64,000 nt of DNA from Streptomyces longisporoflavus (GTDB lineage: Bacteria > Actinomycetota > Actinomycetes > Streptomycetales > Streptomycetaceae), in NCBI RefSeq assembly GCF_014649775.1, contig NZ_BMTR01000002.1:496001-560000 (forward strand), read 5' to 3'. Each line of letters opens with the position of its first letter. Position 1 is the stretch's first letter. The translations under genes and the position numbers were made by a program. The notes beneath the pieces were generated by a model that was given only the letters and a program-made list of their open reading frames with translations, was not told the origin of the DNA and made no database searches. This document shows, piece by piece, positions 26,191 through 35,749 of this stretch.

Positions 26191-27246
26191 CTACTCGACC
26201 CGCAGCGGCTCGCCTACCTCGTACATGTGGCGCAGCACCTGCCGGTAGGAGTCGATGAATCCGGCCTCGGTGTAGGGCATGCCCAGCTCGGCGCAGTGCG
26301 CGCGGACCAGGGGCTGGGCGCGCCGCAGGCTGGGGCGGGGCATGCTGGGGAACAGGTGGTGTTCGATCTGGTAGTTGAGTCCGCCCAGGAACCAGTCGGT
26401 CAGCGCGCTGCCGCGGATGTTGCGCGAGGTCAGGACCTGGCGGCTGAGGTGGCCCCAGCGCTCGCCGTCGGGATCGGGCATCTCCATGCCCTTGTGGTTG
26501 GGCGCGAAGGCAAGGCCGAGGTGCAGACCGAAGAGGGCCTGGTGGATGGCGGCGAAGGCGAGGGCGTGGCCCACCGGCATGGCGGCGAGCAGCAGCGTCA
26601 CGTAACCCGCGAGGTGTGCCACCAGGAGCAGGCCCTCGAGGAGACGTTCGCGCGGGGCCTGGCGCCGCAGGTCCCGGAAGCCGTAGATCTTCATGGCGAC
26701 GCCCTGGAGCAGCGTCAGCGGGAAGAACAGCCAGGCCTGGTTGCGGGTGAGCCAGCGCCGGAAGCCCACGCGGACCCGGGCCTGCTTGCTGGTCCAGACG
26801 AGGACGTCGGCTGCGACATCGGGGTCCTTGTCGATGTGATTGGGGTTGGCGTGGTGGCGGTTGTGCTTGTCGTTCCACCAGGCCGAGCTCATGCCGAGGA
26901 GGAGGTTGCCGTGGATGAGTCCGATGGCGCGGCTCACCCCGCGGTCGCCGGTGATCTGGGAGTGTCCCGCGTCATGGCCTATGAAGGCCGTACGGGCACA
27001 CAGTGCGGCGAGGACGGGCGCAAGGAGCAGCACCCACCAGGAGCCTCCGGCGAGGAACATTCCCGTCGCGACGGCGGCGAGCGCCAGGGCGTTGACCGAG
27101 ATGGTGCGCGCGTACCAGCCGGTGCGGCGGCCCAGGAGCCCCTGCTCCTTCACGGTGCGCAGGAGAGGCGCGAAATCGCTCCCGGCGGGCTGCCTCGGGG
27201 TGGGGCCTGGGGAACGCTCCGCGACTGCTGCGGCGGCCTGGGACAT
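26191..27246 (-). CDS. membrane fatty-acid desaturase
   Basis: 351 residues. Three histidine boxes are visible: HDAGH (residues 91-95), HNRHH (128-132) and QIEHHLFP near residue 300, the front-end/acyl-lipid desaturase pattern with a Gln in the third box. Several membrane spans lie between them. It introduces a double bond into membrane acyl chains using a di-iron centre and an electron donor. The ATG at 27246 has GGAG upstream; the frame runs to 27291. It is divergent from the SNF2 helicase gene. Confidence 0.93.
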   Translation of the reverse strand: MSQAAAAVAERSPGPTPRQPAGSDFAPLLRTVKEQGLLGRRTGWYARTISVNALALAAVATGMFLAGGSWWVLLLAPVLAALCARTAFIGHDAGHSQITGDRGVSRAIGLIHGNLLLGMSSAWWNDKHNRHHANPNHIDKDPDVAADVLVWTSKQARVRVGFRRWLTRNQAWLFFPLTLLQGVAMKIYGFRDLRRQAPRERLLEGLLLVAHLAGYVTLLLAAMPVGHALAFAAIHQALFGLHLGLAFAPNHKGMEMPDPDGERWGHLSRQVLTSRNIRGSALTDWFLGGLNYQIEHHLFPSMPRPSLRRAQPLVRAHCAELGMPYTEAGFIDSYRQVLRHMYEVGEPLRVE

Positions 27247-27497
27247 GGTGAGGTCTCCGGTCTCTGACTGGATCGGGCTGACGTGACACAACGTATGAGC
27301 CCGTGACCTGGGACAACCATGGCGCTCTCACCCGTCTTGCGGAGGGGGACAGCACCGCGGGACAGGGGGGTTACCTACACCCCCGGATGCGCGGAGTGAC
27401 GCGTATCACCCCGCGTCCGCTCACATCTTCGGCGGGACGTGTTGTACTCTCGGCCGCTCCAGAGCCAGTAGTCAAGTTTGAGGAATGCGCTATCGCC

Positions 27498-30365
27498 GTG
27501 CCCGGGCCCCCTGCCGCCTCACCCTCCGAGATCTCCGAACTGTCCCGCTGCTGCGTGCTGTTCTCGGCCGCCGACCCGGCCCGCACCGGCCGCATCGCCT
27601 TCTGGCGCCCCGACGGAGACCCGCCGCCCCCTTGTTCCGCTGGCAGCGTCGAACAATTGACCATCGCGGTACCCGCCGGCGGCGGCGCCCAACTCACCGA
27701 CGTCCGCGCGGTGCTGCTCCCGGTGCGCGCGGCACTGCCGGTCCTGACACGCGCGCGTGCCACGGCAGAAGCTCACCCGACGGCCGCGTTCTGGGGCACG
27801 GCAGGACTGCTCGCGCTGCAACTCGCCGCCCGCGGACTGCTGCTGCCCGGACTGACACCGCACGACCACGACGCGTGGCGCGCCGGCCCACTGGGCGCCG
27901 ACGACCTGCGCCGCCTGCGCGACCTCGCCGCCGCGATGCCTCCCGCCGCCCACGCCCTCCCGCTGGAGGGCTCCGAGCCGCTGCGACTGCCCGAACCGGA
28001 GCGGCTGCTGCGGCAGTTCCTGGACGCGGTGGCCGATGCGCTGCCGCGCACCCCCGCCGCGACCCTGGCCGCAGGCGCTCCTGCCTTCGCCTCGCCGCAG
28101 CCACAGCACATCCCCGAACAGCGGCCCTGGGCCGGCGATGTCGCCGCCGGGCACGACGCCGGCGTACGCATCTCGCTGCGCGTCGAGATGCCCGGCCTGG
28201 TGTCCGCCACCCCCGATGACATGCGGCTTCCGTTCCGTGCCGTGCTGCAGATGCACAGCGTCAGCGACCCCTCGCTCGTCGCGGACGCGGCCGAGGTGTG
28301 GGCCGGCTCCGGCGCCGCGGGGCAGGCATTCGGGCCGCGGGCACGGATGGACGCCCTGCTCGCGCTGCGGCGCGCCACGCGCGCGTGGCCGCCGCTCGCC
28401 CCGCTGCTCTCGGCCACCGTCCCCGATGCGATCGAGCTCGCCGACGAAGAGGTCACGGCGCTCCTCGGCGAGGGTTCGCGCATGCTCGCCGCCGCGGGTG
28501 TGGAGGTGCACTGGCCCAGAGAACTGGCGCGTGATCTGACCGCCCGCGCGGTCATCGGCCCGCCCGACGAGGACACGAAGCACCCGGACAAGCCGGCGTC
28601 AAACACGCCCTCGTACCTCGCGGCCGACGCCCTGCTCTCCTTCAACTGGCGGTTCGCGCTGGGCGGTCAGCAGCTGTCCCGCGAGGAACTCGACCGCCTG
28701 GCCGAAGCGAACCGCCCCGTCGTGCGCCTGCGTGACCAGTGGGTGCTCATCGACCCCGAAGAGGCCCGGCGCGCCCGCGCGCACCAGGACCACAAGGTCA
28801 CGCCGATCGACGCCCTGAGCGCCGTACTGACCGGCACGACCGAAGTAGCCGGACGCCGCGTGGACGTCCAGCCGACGGGCTGGCTTGCCACCCTGCGCGA
28901 ACGCCTCGCGGACCCCGAGGGGATGGAGCCCGTGGGCCAGCCGGCGGCGCTCGCCGCGAACCTGCGCGACTACCAGCTGCGCGGCCTGAACTGGCTGGCC
29001 CGGATGACCTCCCTGGGCCTGGGCGGCTGCCTCGCGGACGACATGGGCCTCGGCAAGACGATCACCCTCATCTCCCTGCATCTGCACCGTCAGACGCATC
29101 CGGACTCCGCAGGCCCCACTCTCGTCGTCTGCCCCACGTCCCTCATGGGCAACTGGCAGCGCGAAATCGAGAAGTTCGCCCCCGGCACCTCCGTACGCCG
29201 CTTCCACGGCGCCCGGCGCAGTCTGGAGGCCCTTGCCGACGGCGAGTTCGTGCTCACCACCTACGGCACGATGCGCCTGGACGCGGACAGCCTGGCGCAC
29301 ACGCCGTGGGGCATGGTCGTCGCCGACGAGGCCCAGCACGTCAAGAACCCCTACTCGGCCACCGCCAAACAGCTGCGGACCATCGGCGCACGCGCGCGCG
29401 TGGCCCTCACCGGCACCCCCGTCGAGAACAACCTCTCCGAGCTGTGGGCGATCCTCGACTGGACCACGCCGGGCCTGCTCGGCAAGCTCGGCACCTTCCG
29501 CACCCGATACGCCAGGGCCGTCGAAGACGGCAAGGACCCCGCGGCAGCCGAACGGCTCGGCCAGCTCGTACGCCCCTTCCTGCTGCGCAGGCGCAAGTCC
29601 GATCCCGGCATCGCACCCGAACTGCCACCCAAGACGGAGACCGACCGGGCGGTGTCCCTCACCACGGAGCAGACGGGCCTCTACGAAGCCGTGGTGCGCG
29701 AGACCCTCGCGGAGATTTCCGGCGCCGACGGTTTCGCCCGCCGCGGCCTGATCGTCAAGCTCCTCACCGGCCTCAAGCAGATCTGTAACCACCCGGCGCA
29801 GTACCTCAAGGAGGACAAGCCGCGGATCGAGGGCCGCTCCGGAAAGCTGGAACTCCTCGACGAACTGCTCGACACGATCCTCTCCGAGGACGCGAGCGTG
29901 CTCATCTTCACGCAGTACGTACAGATGGCGCGCCTCATCGAGCAGCACCTGGCAGCGCGGGGCACCCCCTCGCAGTTCCTGCACGGCGGCACGCCCATCG
30001 CGGCGCGCGAGGCGATGGTGGAGCGCTTCCAGGACGGCGAAGTCCCCGTCTTCCTGCTGTCGTTGAAGGCAGCGGGGACCGGACTGAACCTCACCCGGGC
30101 CGAACACGTCGTGCACTACGACCGCTGGTGGAACCCGGCCGTCGAGGCACAGGCCACCGATCGGGCCTACCGGATCGGGCAGACGCAGCCGGTACAGGTG
30201 CACCGGCTGATCACGGAGGGGACGATCGAGGACCGTATCGCCGAGATGCTGCTGCGCAAGCGGGAGCTGGCGGACGCGGTGCTCGGCGCCGGCGAGGCGG
30301 CGCTGACGGAACTCACCGACGCCGAACTGTCGGATCTGGTGGAGCTGCGAGGGGGGACGCGATGA
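27498..30365 (+). CDS. SNF2-type DEAD/DEAH helicase
   Basis: 955 residues. A large N-terminal accessory region precedes the SNF2 core: LADDMGLGKT (motif I), VVADEAQHVKN (II), LTGTPVENNLSELWAI (III), and WWNPAVEAQATDRAYRIGQ (VI). It belongs to the bacterial SNF2 proteins with an N-terminal SNF2-associated domain, whose role is thought to be nucleic-acid or nucleoprotein remodelling. I chose GTG at 27498 by comparison with how this family begins; the frame opens at 27303 and the start is uncertain. It overlaps the next gene by 4 bp (ATGA), so the two are coupled. Confidence 0.9.
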   Translation: MPGPPAASPSEISELSRCCVLFSAADPARTGRIAFWRPDGDPPPPCSAGSVEQLTIAVPAGGGAQLTDVRAVLLPVRAALPVLTRARATAEAHPTAAFWGTAGLLALQLAARGLLLPGLTPHDHDAWRAGPLGADDLRRLRDLAAAMPPAAHALPLEGSEPLRLPEPERLLRQFLDAVADALPRTPAATLAAGAPAFASPQPQHIPEQRPWAGDVAAGHDAGVRISLRVEMPGLVSATPDDMRLPFRAVLQMHSVSDPSLVADAAEVWAGSGAAGQAFGPRARMDALLALRRATRAWPPLAPLLSATVPDAIELADEEVTALLGEGSRMLAAAGVEVHWPRELARDLTARAVIGPPDEDTKHPDKPASNTPSYLAADALLSFNWRFALGGQQLSREELDRLAEANRPVVRLRDQWVLIDPEEARRARAHQDHKVTPIDALSAVLTGTTEVAGRRVDVQPTGWLATLRERLADPEGMEPVGQPAALAANLRDYQLRGLNWLARMTSLGLGGCLADDMGLGKTITLISLHLHRQTHPDSAGPTLVVCPTSLMGNWQREIEKFAPGTSVRRFHGARRSLEALADGEFVLTTYGTMRLDADSLAHTPWGMVVADEAQHVKNPYSATAKQLRTIGARARVALTGTPVENNLSELWAILDWTTPGLLGKLGTFRTRYARAVEDGKDPAAAERLGQLVRPFLLRRRKSDPGIAPELPPKTETDRAVSLTTEQTGLYEAVVRETLAEISGADGFARRGLIVKLLTGLKQICNHPAQYLKEDKPRIEGRSGKLELLDELLDTILSEDASVLIFTQYVQMARLIEQHLAARGTPSQFLHGGTPIAAREAMVERFQDGEVPVFLLSLKAAGTGLNLTRAEHVVHYDRWWNPAVEAQATDRAYRIGQTQPVQVHRLITEGTIEDRIAEMLLRKRELADAVLGAGEAALTELTDAELSDLVELRGGTR

Positions 30366-31687
30366 GCGACATGTACGACGAGCCGAACGGCGACACACAG
30401 GCGCACGAACACCGCGGAAAGGACGCGTACGAGCACGAGCGCATCTTCGCCGCGCTGCCGCCCGCACACGGGCGGGGATTCGCGCAGAGCTGGTGGGGCC
30501 AGGCCTGGCTGAAGGCGCTCGAGGACACGGCCCTGGAGCTCGCGCAGCTGAAGGCCGGGCGCAGGCTCGCGCGCGCGGGAGCCGTCGGCGCCGTCTCGGT
30601 GCGCCCCGGACGGATAACGGCGGTCGTCAAGGACCCCGACGGCACCCCGCACCGCTCCGACGTACTGCTCCAGCGACTGAGCGAGGACGACTGGGACCAC
30701 TTCCTGGGCATGACCGTCGAGCGGGCCGGGCACATCGCGACGCTGCTCGATCGCGAGATGCCGCCGCATCTGGTGGAGGACGCCTCGGCGGCGGGTGTCG
30801 AACTCCTGCCCGGCATCGGCGATCTGGAGCCGCGGTGCGACTGCGAAGCCTGGGACCACTGCGGGCACACCTCCGCGCTCTGCTACCAGGTGGCCCGGCT
30901 CCTCGACCAGGATCCGTTCGTGCTGTTCCTGATGCGCGGCCGCGCCGAGCGCGAGCTGCTCGACGAGCTGCAGGTGCGCAGCGTGACGCAGGCGGAGAGC
31001 GAGGTGATGCCCACGGGCCAGCAGGAGGGGGCCCTGGAGGGCGTGGACGCCGGCGAGGCGTACGCGGAGGGCGCCATCCTGCCCCCGCTGCCCGAGTTGC
31101 CCGCGCTGCCGTCCGAGCCGGGTCTGCCGCCCGCACTCGACACAGAGACGGAGCCCGCGCCCGGTCTCGATGTGACGGCACTGGAGTTCCTGGCGGCGCG
31201 GGCGGCCGCGGAAGCGCACCGGATGCTGGCCGAGGCGCTTTCCCCCGGACACGAACGGCAGCCGGTCGAGGGGGAACTGACGCCGGACGAGGACGCCGTA
31301 CGTCTGGCCGTCGCGGCTCCCGCCGCGGTGGCCGAGCGTCTCTCGTCCGCCGCCCGTCGTGGGCGGGACGGGCTCGCCCTTGCCGTGCGGGCCTGGGAGC
31401 ACGGAGGCCCGGCGGCGCTGGCCGTACTGGAGGAGGAGTGGGCTCCCCCGGCGGACGCGCTGGCACGCGCGCGTGCGGCTCTTGACGCGGCCTGGGACGA
31501 CGATGAGCGGCCGCGGCTGCGCGCGGCCCGCAATCGCTGGACCGTGGTCGGCGGCGATGCCCAGCTGCGGCAGGGGTCCGACGGACGCTGGTGGCCCTAC
31601 CGCAAGGAGCGCGGCCGCTGGGCTCCGGCGGGCCCCGCGGCCCACGACCCTGCGACCGCACTGGCCGTGGTGACCGGCGGCGAGTAG
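30362..31687 (+). CDS. SWIM zinc-finger protein
   Basis: 441 residues. The SWIM motif is CDCEAWDHCGH, the CxCx(n)CxH pattern, at about residues 159-170. A following acidic/Pro-rich linker (PPLPELPALPSEPGLPPAL) joins a helical C-terminal part (PRLRAARNRWTVVGGDAQLRQG). In actinobacteria this protein is encoded directly after the SNF2 helicase, and translational coupling here supports a complex. SWIM domains bind DNA or proteins; the process is unknown. Confidence 0.9.
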   Translation: MSDMYDEPNGDTQAHEHRGKDAYEHERIFAALPPAHGRGFAQSWWGQAWLKALEDTALELAQLKAGRRLARAGAVGAVSVRPGRITAVVKDPDGTPHRSDVLLQRLSEDDWDHFLGMTVERAGHIATLLDREMPPHLVEDASAAGVELLPGIGDLEPRCDCEAWDHCGHTSALCYQVARLLDQDPFVLFLMRGRAERELLDELQVRSVTQAESEVMPTGQQEGALEGVDAGEAYAEGAILPPLPELPALPSEPGLPPALDTETEPAPGLDVTALEFLAARAAAEAHRMLAEALSPGHERQPVEGELTPDEDAVRLAVAAPAAVAERLSSAARRGRDGLALAVRAWEHGGPAALAVLEEEWAPPADALARARAALDAAWDDDERPRLRAARNRWTVVGGDAQLRQGSDGRWWPYRKERGRWAPAGPAAHDPATALAVVTGGE

Positions 31688-32271
31688 GACCGGCGGGTCC
31701 GGTGCGGTCTCCGCGGCGCCCCGCACTTCCGCCCCACCGCACGCCCGCTCCGGACCGGCGGCCCAGCCCGGCGGCGCCGGTCACGACCGTCACCGGCGCC
31801 ACAACCCCGGACACACAGCCAGGCGTTCGCGCCCCCGGTAACCTTCACGCCCCCCAAGCGCGCCCCTTGGCCGCAATGCACGCCGCGGCCACCGGCGCAT
31901 CCACGCCGCTCGCGCCCACGCCGGGAACACCGGCGCGGGCACTCCCCCTGACCAGCGATTGAGCGCGAGCATGACATCCGGGAGTGTGTGGATCACACCG
32001 GTACAGGGGGTGCCTACCGCGAATGGACTCCCCCGCCCCGCAGGGCCCCGGAGTGATTGACGGCATCAGCGCGATCCGGACGAAGGGGGGAAGCGAAGGG
32101 CCAGGTGCCCGACCAGCGCTGACCGGCCTGCGGGTGACGGCGGCGCCTCCTCCCCCTCGCTGGAGGCGCCGTCAGCATGCCCCCTCACGTTCACCTGTCT
32201 GCCTCCCTGCGTTCGCGGCGACGGCGAAGTCTGATCGCCGTCACCGAACACTTGCGCCCCAGGAGGCACCC
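31688..32271. other. 584-bp gap before the phytase-like esterase
   Basis: I see no credible gene. A short inverted repeat GTGTG-GAT-CACAC lies at 31986-31998. An AAGGGGGG/AGGAGG-rich stretch leads into the start of the esterase, and the esterase frame is open from 31984 without a convincing earlier start. The sequence is otherwise ordinary GC-rich intergenic DNA. Confidence 0.5.
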
Positions 32272-33624
32272 ATGTCCCCGCACGCCGCTCGTAAGCGTCG
32301 CGTTCGCCGTTCCGTAGCCGCGGGCGTGCCCATGGCCGTGCTCGCCGCGCTCGCGGTGACCGGGACCGCCACGGGCGCCCAGACCGGCGGCAAGGAGAAG
32401 ACGGCCCGGATCACCTCGACGGCGACGCTGGGCGACGTCCCCCTGGGCACGTTCAGCAACTCCCTGCTGCCCGGTACGGTCAGGAACGACCGCGGTGTGG
32501 ATCTCGGCGGCATAGGCAGTGACATCTATCCGGCGGGCCGCAAGGGCGAGTTCTGGACGGTGACCGACCGGGGGCCCAACGGCCAGATAAAGGTGGACGG
32601 CAAGAAGCGGCGCACGTTCCCCGTCCCCGGTTTCGATCCGGCGATCGTGAAGATCCGCGTGGCCGGAGACACCGTGAAGGTCGTCGACGCGCTGCCGCTG
32701 ACGACCTCGTCGGGGAAGCCCGTCACCGGGCTGCCCAACCAGGCGGGGCGCGACGAGGCGCCGTACACCTACGACGCGAAGACGGCGCTGACGTACGACC
32801 CGAACGGCCTGGACACCGAGGGCATCGTGCGGGCGCAGGACGGCAGCTTCTGGCTGGTCGACGAGTACGGGCCCTCGCTCGTCCACGTCTCCGCGAGCGG
32901 GAAGGTGCTCAAGCGTTATGTCCCTCGCGGCCTGAAGCTGTCGGGCGCCGGCTATCCGGTCGCGGAGGCGCTGCCCGGTGTGCTGCTGCACCGCAAGGGC
33001 AATCGCGGTTTCGAGGGGCTCGCCCAACTGCCCGGCGGCGACCTGGTGATGGCGGTGCAGAGCCCGCTCTCCCTCCCGGACGAGGACGCGGGGGACGCGT
33101 CGCGCACGGCGCGGCTGCTGCGCTTCTCGCCGAAGAAGCAGGCGGTCACCGCCGAGTACGGGTACCGCTTCGACGCGGTGGGTGTCGTCGACCCGGGCGA
33201 GGACGACACGTCCGAGCTGAAGATCTCCTCCGTAGTGGCCGTCGGGCGTGACCGGCTGCTCGTGGAGGAGCGCACCGACAAGGCCGCGCGGCTGCAGACG
33301 GTGAAGCTGGACCGCCGTTCCGACATCCTCGGCGAGCAGTGGGACGACGCCGCCACGAGGCCCTCCCTGGAGCAGCTCGACGACCCGGCGGCCTCCGGAG
33401 TGCCCGTTCTGAGGAAGCGTCTCCTGGTCGACCTGGGAAGCATCGACGGTGTCCCCGACAAGATCGAGGGCGTGGCCCGCGTGAACAGTCACACCCTCGC
33501 CCTGATCAACGACAACGACTTCGGCATGACGGACGGGCCGGAGGCGTTCGACAAGGACGGCCGGCTCGTGGACAGCGACGCGGAGACCACGGTGACGTAC
33601 GTGCGGCTGCCGAAGGGCGTCTGA
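32272..33624 (+). CDS. secreted phytase-like esterase
   Basis: 450 residues with a Sec/Tat-like signal peptide (RKRRVRRSVAAGVPMAVLAALAV). The body is the esterase-like activity of phytase domain: GVDLGGIGSDIYPAG, WTVTDRGPNGQ, DTEGIVRAQDGSFWLVDEYGP, split as DTEGIVRAQ and WLVDEYGP, GFEGLAQLPGG, and ALINDNDFG near the end. It likely hydrolyses a phosphate or carboxylic ester outside the cell; the substrate is not known. The ATG at 32272 has AGGAGG 9 nt upstream, which fixes the start within the longer open frame. Confidence 0.9.
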   Translation: MSPHAARKRRVRRSVAAGVPMAVLAALAVTGTATGAQTGGKEKTARITSTATLGDVPLGTFSNSLLPGTVRNDRGVDLGGIGSDIYPAGRKGEFWTVTDRGPNGQIKVDGKKRRTFPVPGFDPAIVKIRVAGDTVKVVDALPLTTSSGKPVTGLPNQAGRDEAPYTYDAKTALTYDPNGLDTEGIVRAQDGSFWLVDEYGPSLVHVSASGKVLKRYVPRGLKLSGAGYPVAEALPGVLLHRKGNRGFEGLAQLPGGDLVMAVQSPLSLPDEDAGDASRTARLLRFSPKKQAVTAEYGYRFDAVGVVDPGEDDTSELKISSVVAVGRDRLLVEERTDKAARLQTVKLDRRSDILGEQWDDAATRPSLEQLDDPAASGVPVLRKRLLVDLGSIDGVPDKIEGVARVNSHTLALINDNDFGMTDGPEAFDKDGRLVDSDAETTVTYVRLPKGV

Positions 33625-33640
33625 CGCATCTGATCCGGGC

Positions 33641-33768
33641 CCTCATGGGCCGTGCGTGACGGCCGGACCTCATGGGCCGTGCGTGACGGCCGGACCTCAT
33701 GGGCCGTGCGTGACGGCCGGACCTCATGGGCCGTGCGTGACGGCCGGACCTCATGGGCCGTGCGTGAT
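33641..33768. repeat. 27-bp tandem repeat, 4.7 copies, each a hairpin
   Basis: Copies start at 33641, 33668, 33695, 33722 and 33749 (last copy 20 bp). Each full unit contains GGCCGT-GCGTG-ACGGCC, a 6-bp stem with a 5-nt loop. On the minus strand every unit carries in frame the codons for the THGP tail and TGA stop of the Pro-rich gene, because 27 is a multiple of 3. The array lies between two convergent genes, so it is likely a reiterated bidirectional terminator made by duplication of the gene's 3' end. Confidence 0.85.
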
Positions 33769-34311
33769 GGCGTCAGGCAGTTCCAGGTCGGTGGGCAGAT
33801 CGCTCGGCAGGTCGCTGGGCAAGTTCGTGGGCAGGTCGGTGGGCAGGTTCGAGGGCACCTCGGAAGGCACCTCGGAGGGAAGCTCCGACGGGATCTTCGA
33901 CGGGATGCTCAGTGACGGCGTGGGCTTGCCGGCCGAGCTCTTGCTGCTCTTGGAGGGGCCCTTCTTGTCGTCGGAGCCGTCGCCGTTGCCGACCACCAGG
34001 AACATCGCGACGACGGCTCCGATCGCCACGAGCACGGCGAGCACGATGAACCCCCCGCGCCGCCCCGGCGGCCCTCCCGGCGGCGGTTGAGGCGGCCAGC
34101 CGCCTTCACCGGGAGGCACACCGCCACCTCCGCCGGGAGGCATACCGCCGCCTGCCCCGGGAGGCCAGCCCCCGCCGTCCGGAGGCGGCCCGTACCCGTC
34201 ACCCGGAGGCGGGCCGTACCCTCCGCCGGGCGGGCCGAAGCCCCCGTCGCCCGGAGGCGGCGGGTCACCCGGCGGAGGAGGAGGCGGCGGGGGCGTGGGC
34301 GGCATGGCCAT
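33751..34311 (-). CDS. Pro/Gly-rich single-span membrane protein
   Basis: 186 residues. Residues 1-85 are almost only Pro, Gly and aromatic residues in PPGDG/GGGYGPP-type repeats. One membrane span follows (GFIVLAVLVAIGAVVAMFLV), then a Ser/Lys spacer and a C-terminal repeat region of PSEVP, PTDLP and PSDLP units. The topology is likely cytoplasmic N-terminus and an outside Ser/Pro-rich tail that could lie in the cell wall. Two ATGs (34311, 34305) compete; neither has a strong RBS. The 3' end is reiterated in the tandem array just downstream. Confidence 0.75.
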   Translation of the reverse strand: MAMPPTPPPPPPPPGDPPPPGDGGFGPPGGGYGPPPGDGYGPPPDGGGWPPGAGGGMPPGGGGGVPPGEGGWPPQPPPGGPPGRRGGFIVLAVLVAIGAVVAMFLVVGNGDGSDDKKGPSKSSKSSAGKPTPSLSIPSKIPSELPSEVPSEVPSNLPTDLPTNLPSDLPSDLPTDLELPDAITHGP

Positions 34312-34389
34312 ACCGTCAAGAGTCGCCTCGAAAGGGTCAAGATGCGACCCTTGTGCAAAAGTTGATACCTCCGAAGTGGGAGCCTCCGG

Positions 34390-35556
34390 TCAGCCTCGCG
34401 CCCCCAGCAGGTGATCCATGGCCAGCTGGTCGAGGTGCTCGAAGGCCATGCCGCGTTCGGCGGCGGCCGTCACGTCGAAGTCCTCGAAGGCGCTGCGGTC
34501 GGCGAGCAGCCCGGAGAGGCCGTCCTCGGCGGTGGGCAGGGACAGCTCGTCCAGGCGCGACGCCCGCAGGGCCTCCTGGACCTCCGGGTCGGCGCGGAAC
34601 GCGGCGGCACGCTCCCGAAGGATCAGGTAGTTGCGCATGCAGCCGGAGGCCGACGCCCACACGCCCGCGTAGTCCTCAGTGCGCGGCGGCTTGAAGTCGA
34701 AGTGCCGCGGACCCTCGTAACCGCCCCGCTCCAGGAGGTCGACCAGCCAGAAGGCGCTGCGCACATCGCCCGCGCCGAAGCGCAGGTCCTGGTCGTACTT
34801 GATGCCGGTCTGGCCGTTGAGGTCGATGTGGAAGAGCTTGCCCGCCCACAGGGCCTGGGCGATGGAGTGCGGGAAGTTGAGGCCGGCCATCTGCTCGTGG
34901 CCCACTTCGGGGTTGACGCCGAACAGTTCGGAGCGCTCCAGGCGCTCGATGAAGGCGAGGGCGTGCCCGACGGTGGGCAGCAGGATGTCGCCGCGCGGCT
35001 CGTTCGGCTTGGGCTCGATCGCGAAGCGCAGGTCGTAGCCCTGCTCCGTGACGTAGTCGCCGAGCAGGTCGAAGGCCTCCTTCATGCGGTCCAGGGCTAC
35101 GCGTACGTCCTTGGCCCCGCCGGATTCCGCGCCCTCCCTGCCGCCCCACGCGACGTAGGTCTGGGCGCCCAGTTCCACCGCGAGGTCGATGTTGCGGATC
35201 GTCTTGCGCAGCGCGTAGCGGCGCACGTCCCGGTCGTTGGCGGTGAACCCGCCGTCCTTGAAGACGGGGTGGGTGAAGAGGTTCGTCGTCGCCATCGGCA
35301 CGACGAGGCCCGTGGCGTCGAGCGCCTGCCGGAAGCGCTTGATGTGCGACTCGCGCTCGGTGTCCGAAGCGCCGAAGGGGATCAGGTCGTCGTCGTGGAA
35401 GGTGACTCCGTAGGCGCCCAGTTCAGCCAGCTGACGCACGGAGTCGGCCGGGTCGATGGCCGCCCTGGTGGCGTCGCCGAACGGGTCCCTTCCCTGCCAG
35501 CCGACGGTCCACAGGCCGAAGGTGAACTTGTCCTCAGGAGTGGGCTGGTACGTCAT
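34390..35556 (-). CDS. xylA: xylose isomerase
   Basis: 388 residues, a class I xylose isomerase. [11 protein letters not shown] holds the catalytic His and its Asp partner, [11 protein letters not shown] carries the conserved Lys and metal-site Glu, and FHIDLNGQ and FDFKPPR complete the two-metal site. It converts D-xylose to D-xylulose in the cytosol. The ATG has AGGGAG upstream. It is divergent from xylB, with a ROK regulator behind xylB, so xylose induces both arms. Sequence completeness suggests full activity. Confidence 0.97.
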   Translation of the reverse strand: MTYQPTPEDKFTFGLWTVGWQGRDPFGDATRAAIDPADSVRQLAELGAYGVTFHDDDLIPFGASDTERESHIKRFRQALDATGLVVPMATTNLFTHPVFKDGGFTANDRDVRRYALRKTIRNIDLAVELGAQTYVAWGGREGAESGGAKDVRVALDRMKEAFDLLGDYVTEQGYDLRFAIEPKPNEPRGDILLPTVGHALAFIERLERSELFGVNPEVGHEQMAGLNFPHSIAQALWAGKLFHIDLNGQTGIKYDQDLRFGAGDVRSAFWLVDLLERGGYEGPRHFDFKPPRTEDYAGVWASASGCMRNYLILRERAAAFRADPEVQEALRASRLDELSLPTAEDGLSGLLADRSAFEDFDVTAAAERGMAFEHLDQLAMDHLLGARG

Positions 35557-35749
35557 GTGCGGCTCCCTGGATGAACTGGTGCACGGCTGTGCGGCCGACG
35601 CGGGCAGCGCTGGGCGCCCGTGGATGTGCGTCTGCCGCGACTATTTCGTCATGGCACTTAACAAATTAGTATCCGAACGCATCCCTGGGAAGGTCGGACG
35701 GAAAGAAGTCCGGGTGAGCCCGGAAAGAGCCGCGGAAACGGAGACTCCG
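35557..35749. promoter_or_regulatory. xylA/xylB divergent promoter region
   Basis: 193 bp. An AT-rich island at about 35656-35670 (ACTTAACAAATTAGT) stands out from the GC-rich surroundings and has imperfect dyad symmetry (ACT/AGT outer arms). This is the best candidate for the ROK regulator binding site and the promoters of both genes. The site assignment is inferred. Confidence 0.5.

Noticed and set aside
28599..30467. 622-codon minus frame opposite the SNF2 gene
   Set aside because: The plus frame has all SNF2 motifs, and the minus translation has none.
31790..31996. Possible 68-residue minus-strand gene in the 584-bp gap
   Set aside because: There is no RBS, no domain and typical noncoding Arg/Trp-rich composition.
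33641..33768. CRISPR array
   Set aside because: The repeats are contiguous with no spacers and there are no cas genes.
33506..33915. Short ORFs made of MRSGRHARP or DGRTSWAVR repeats
   Set aside because: They are translations of the 27-bp hairpin array and its flank, not proteins.
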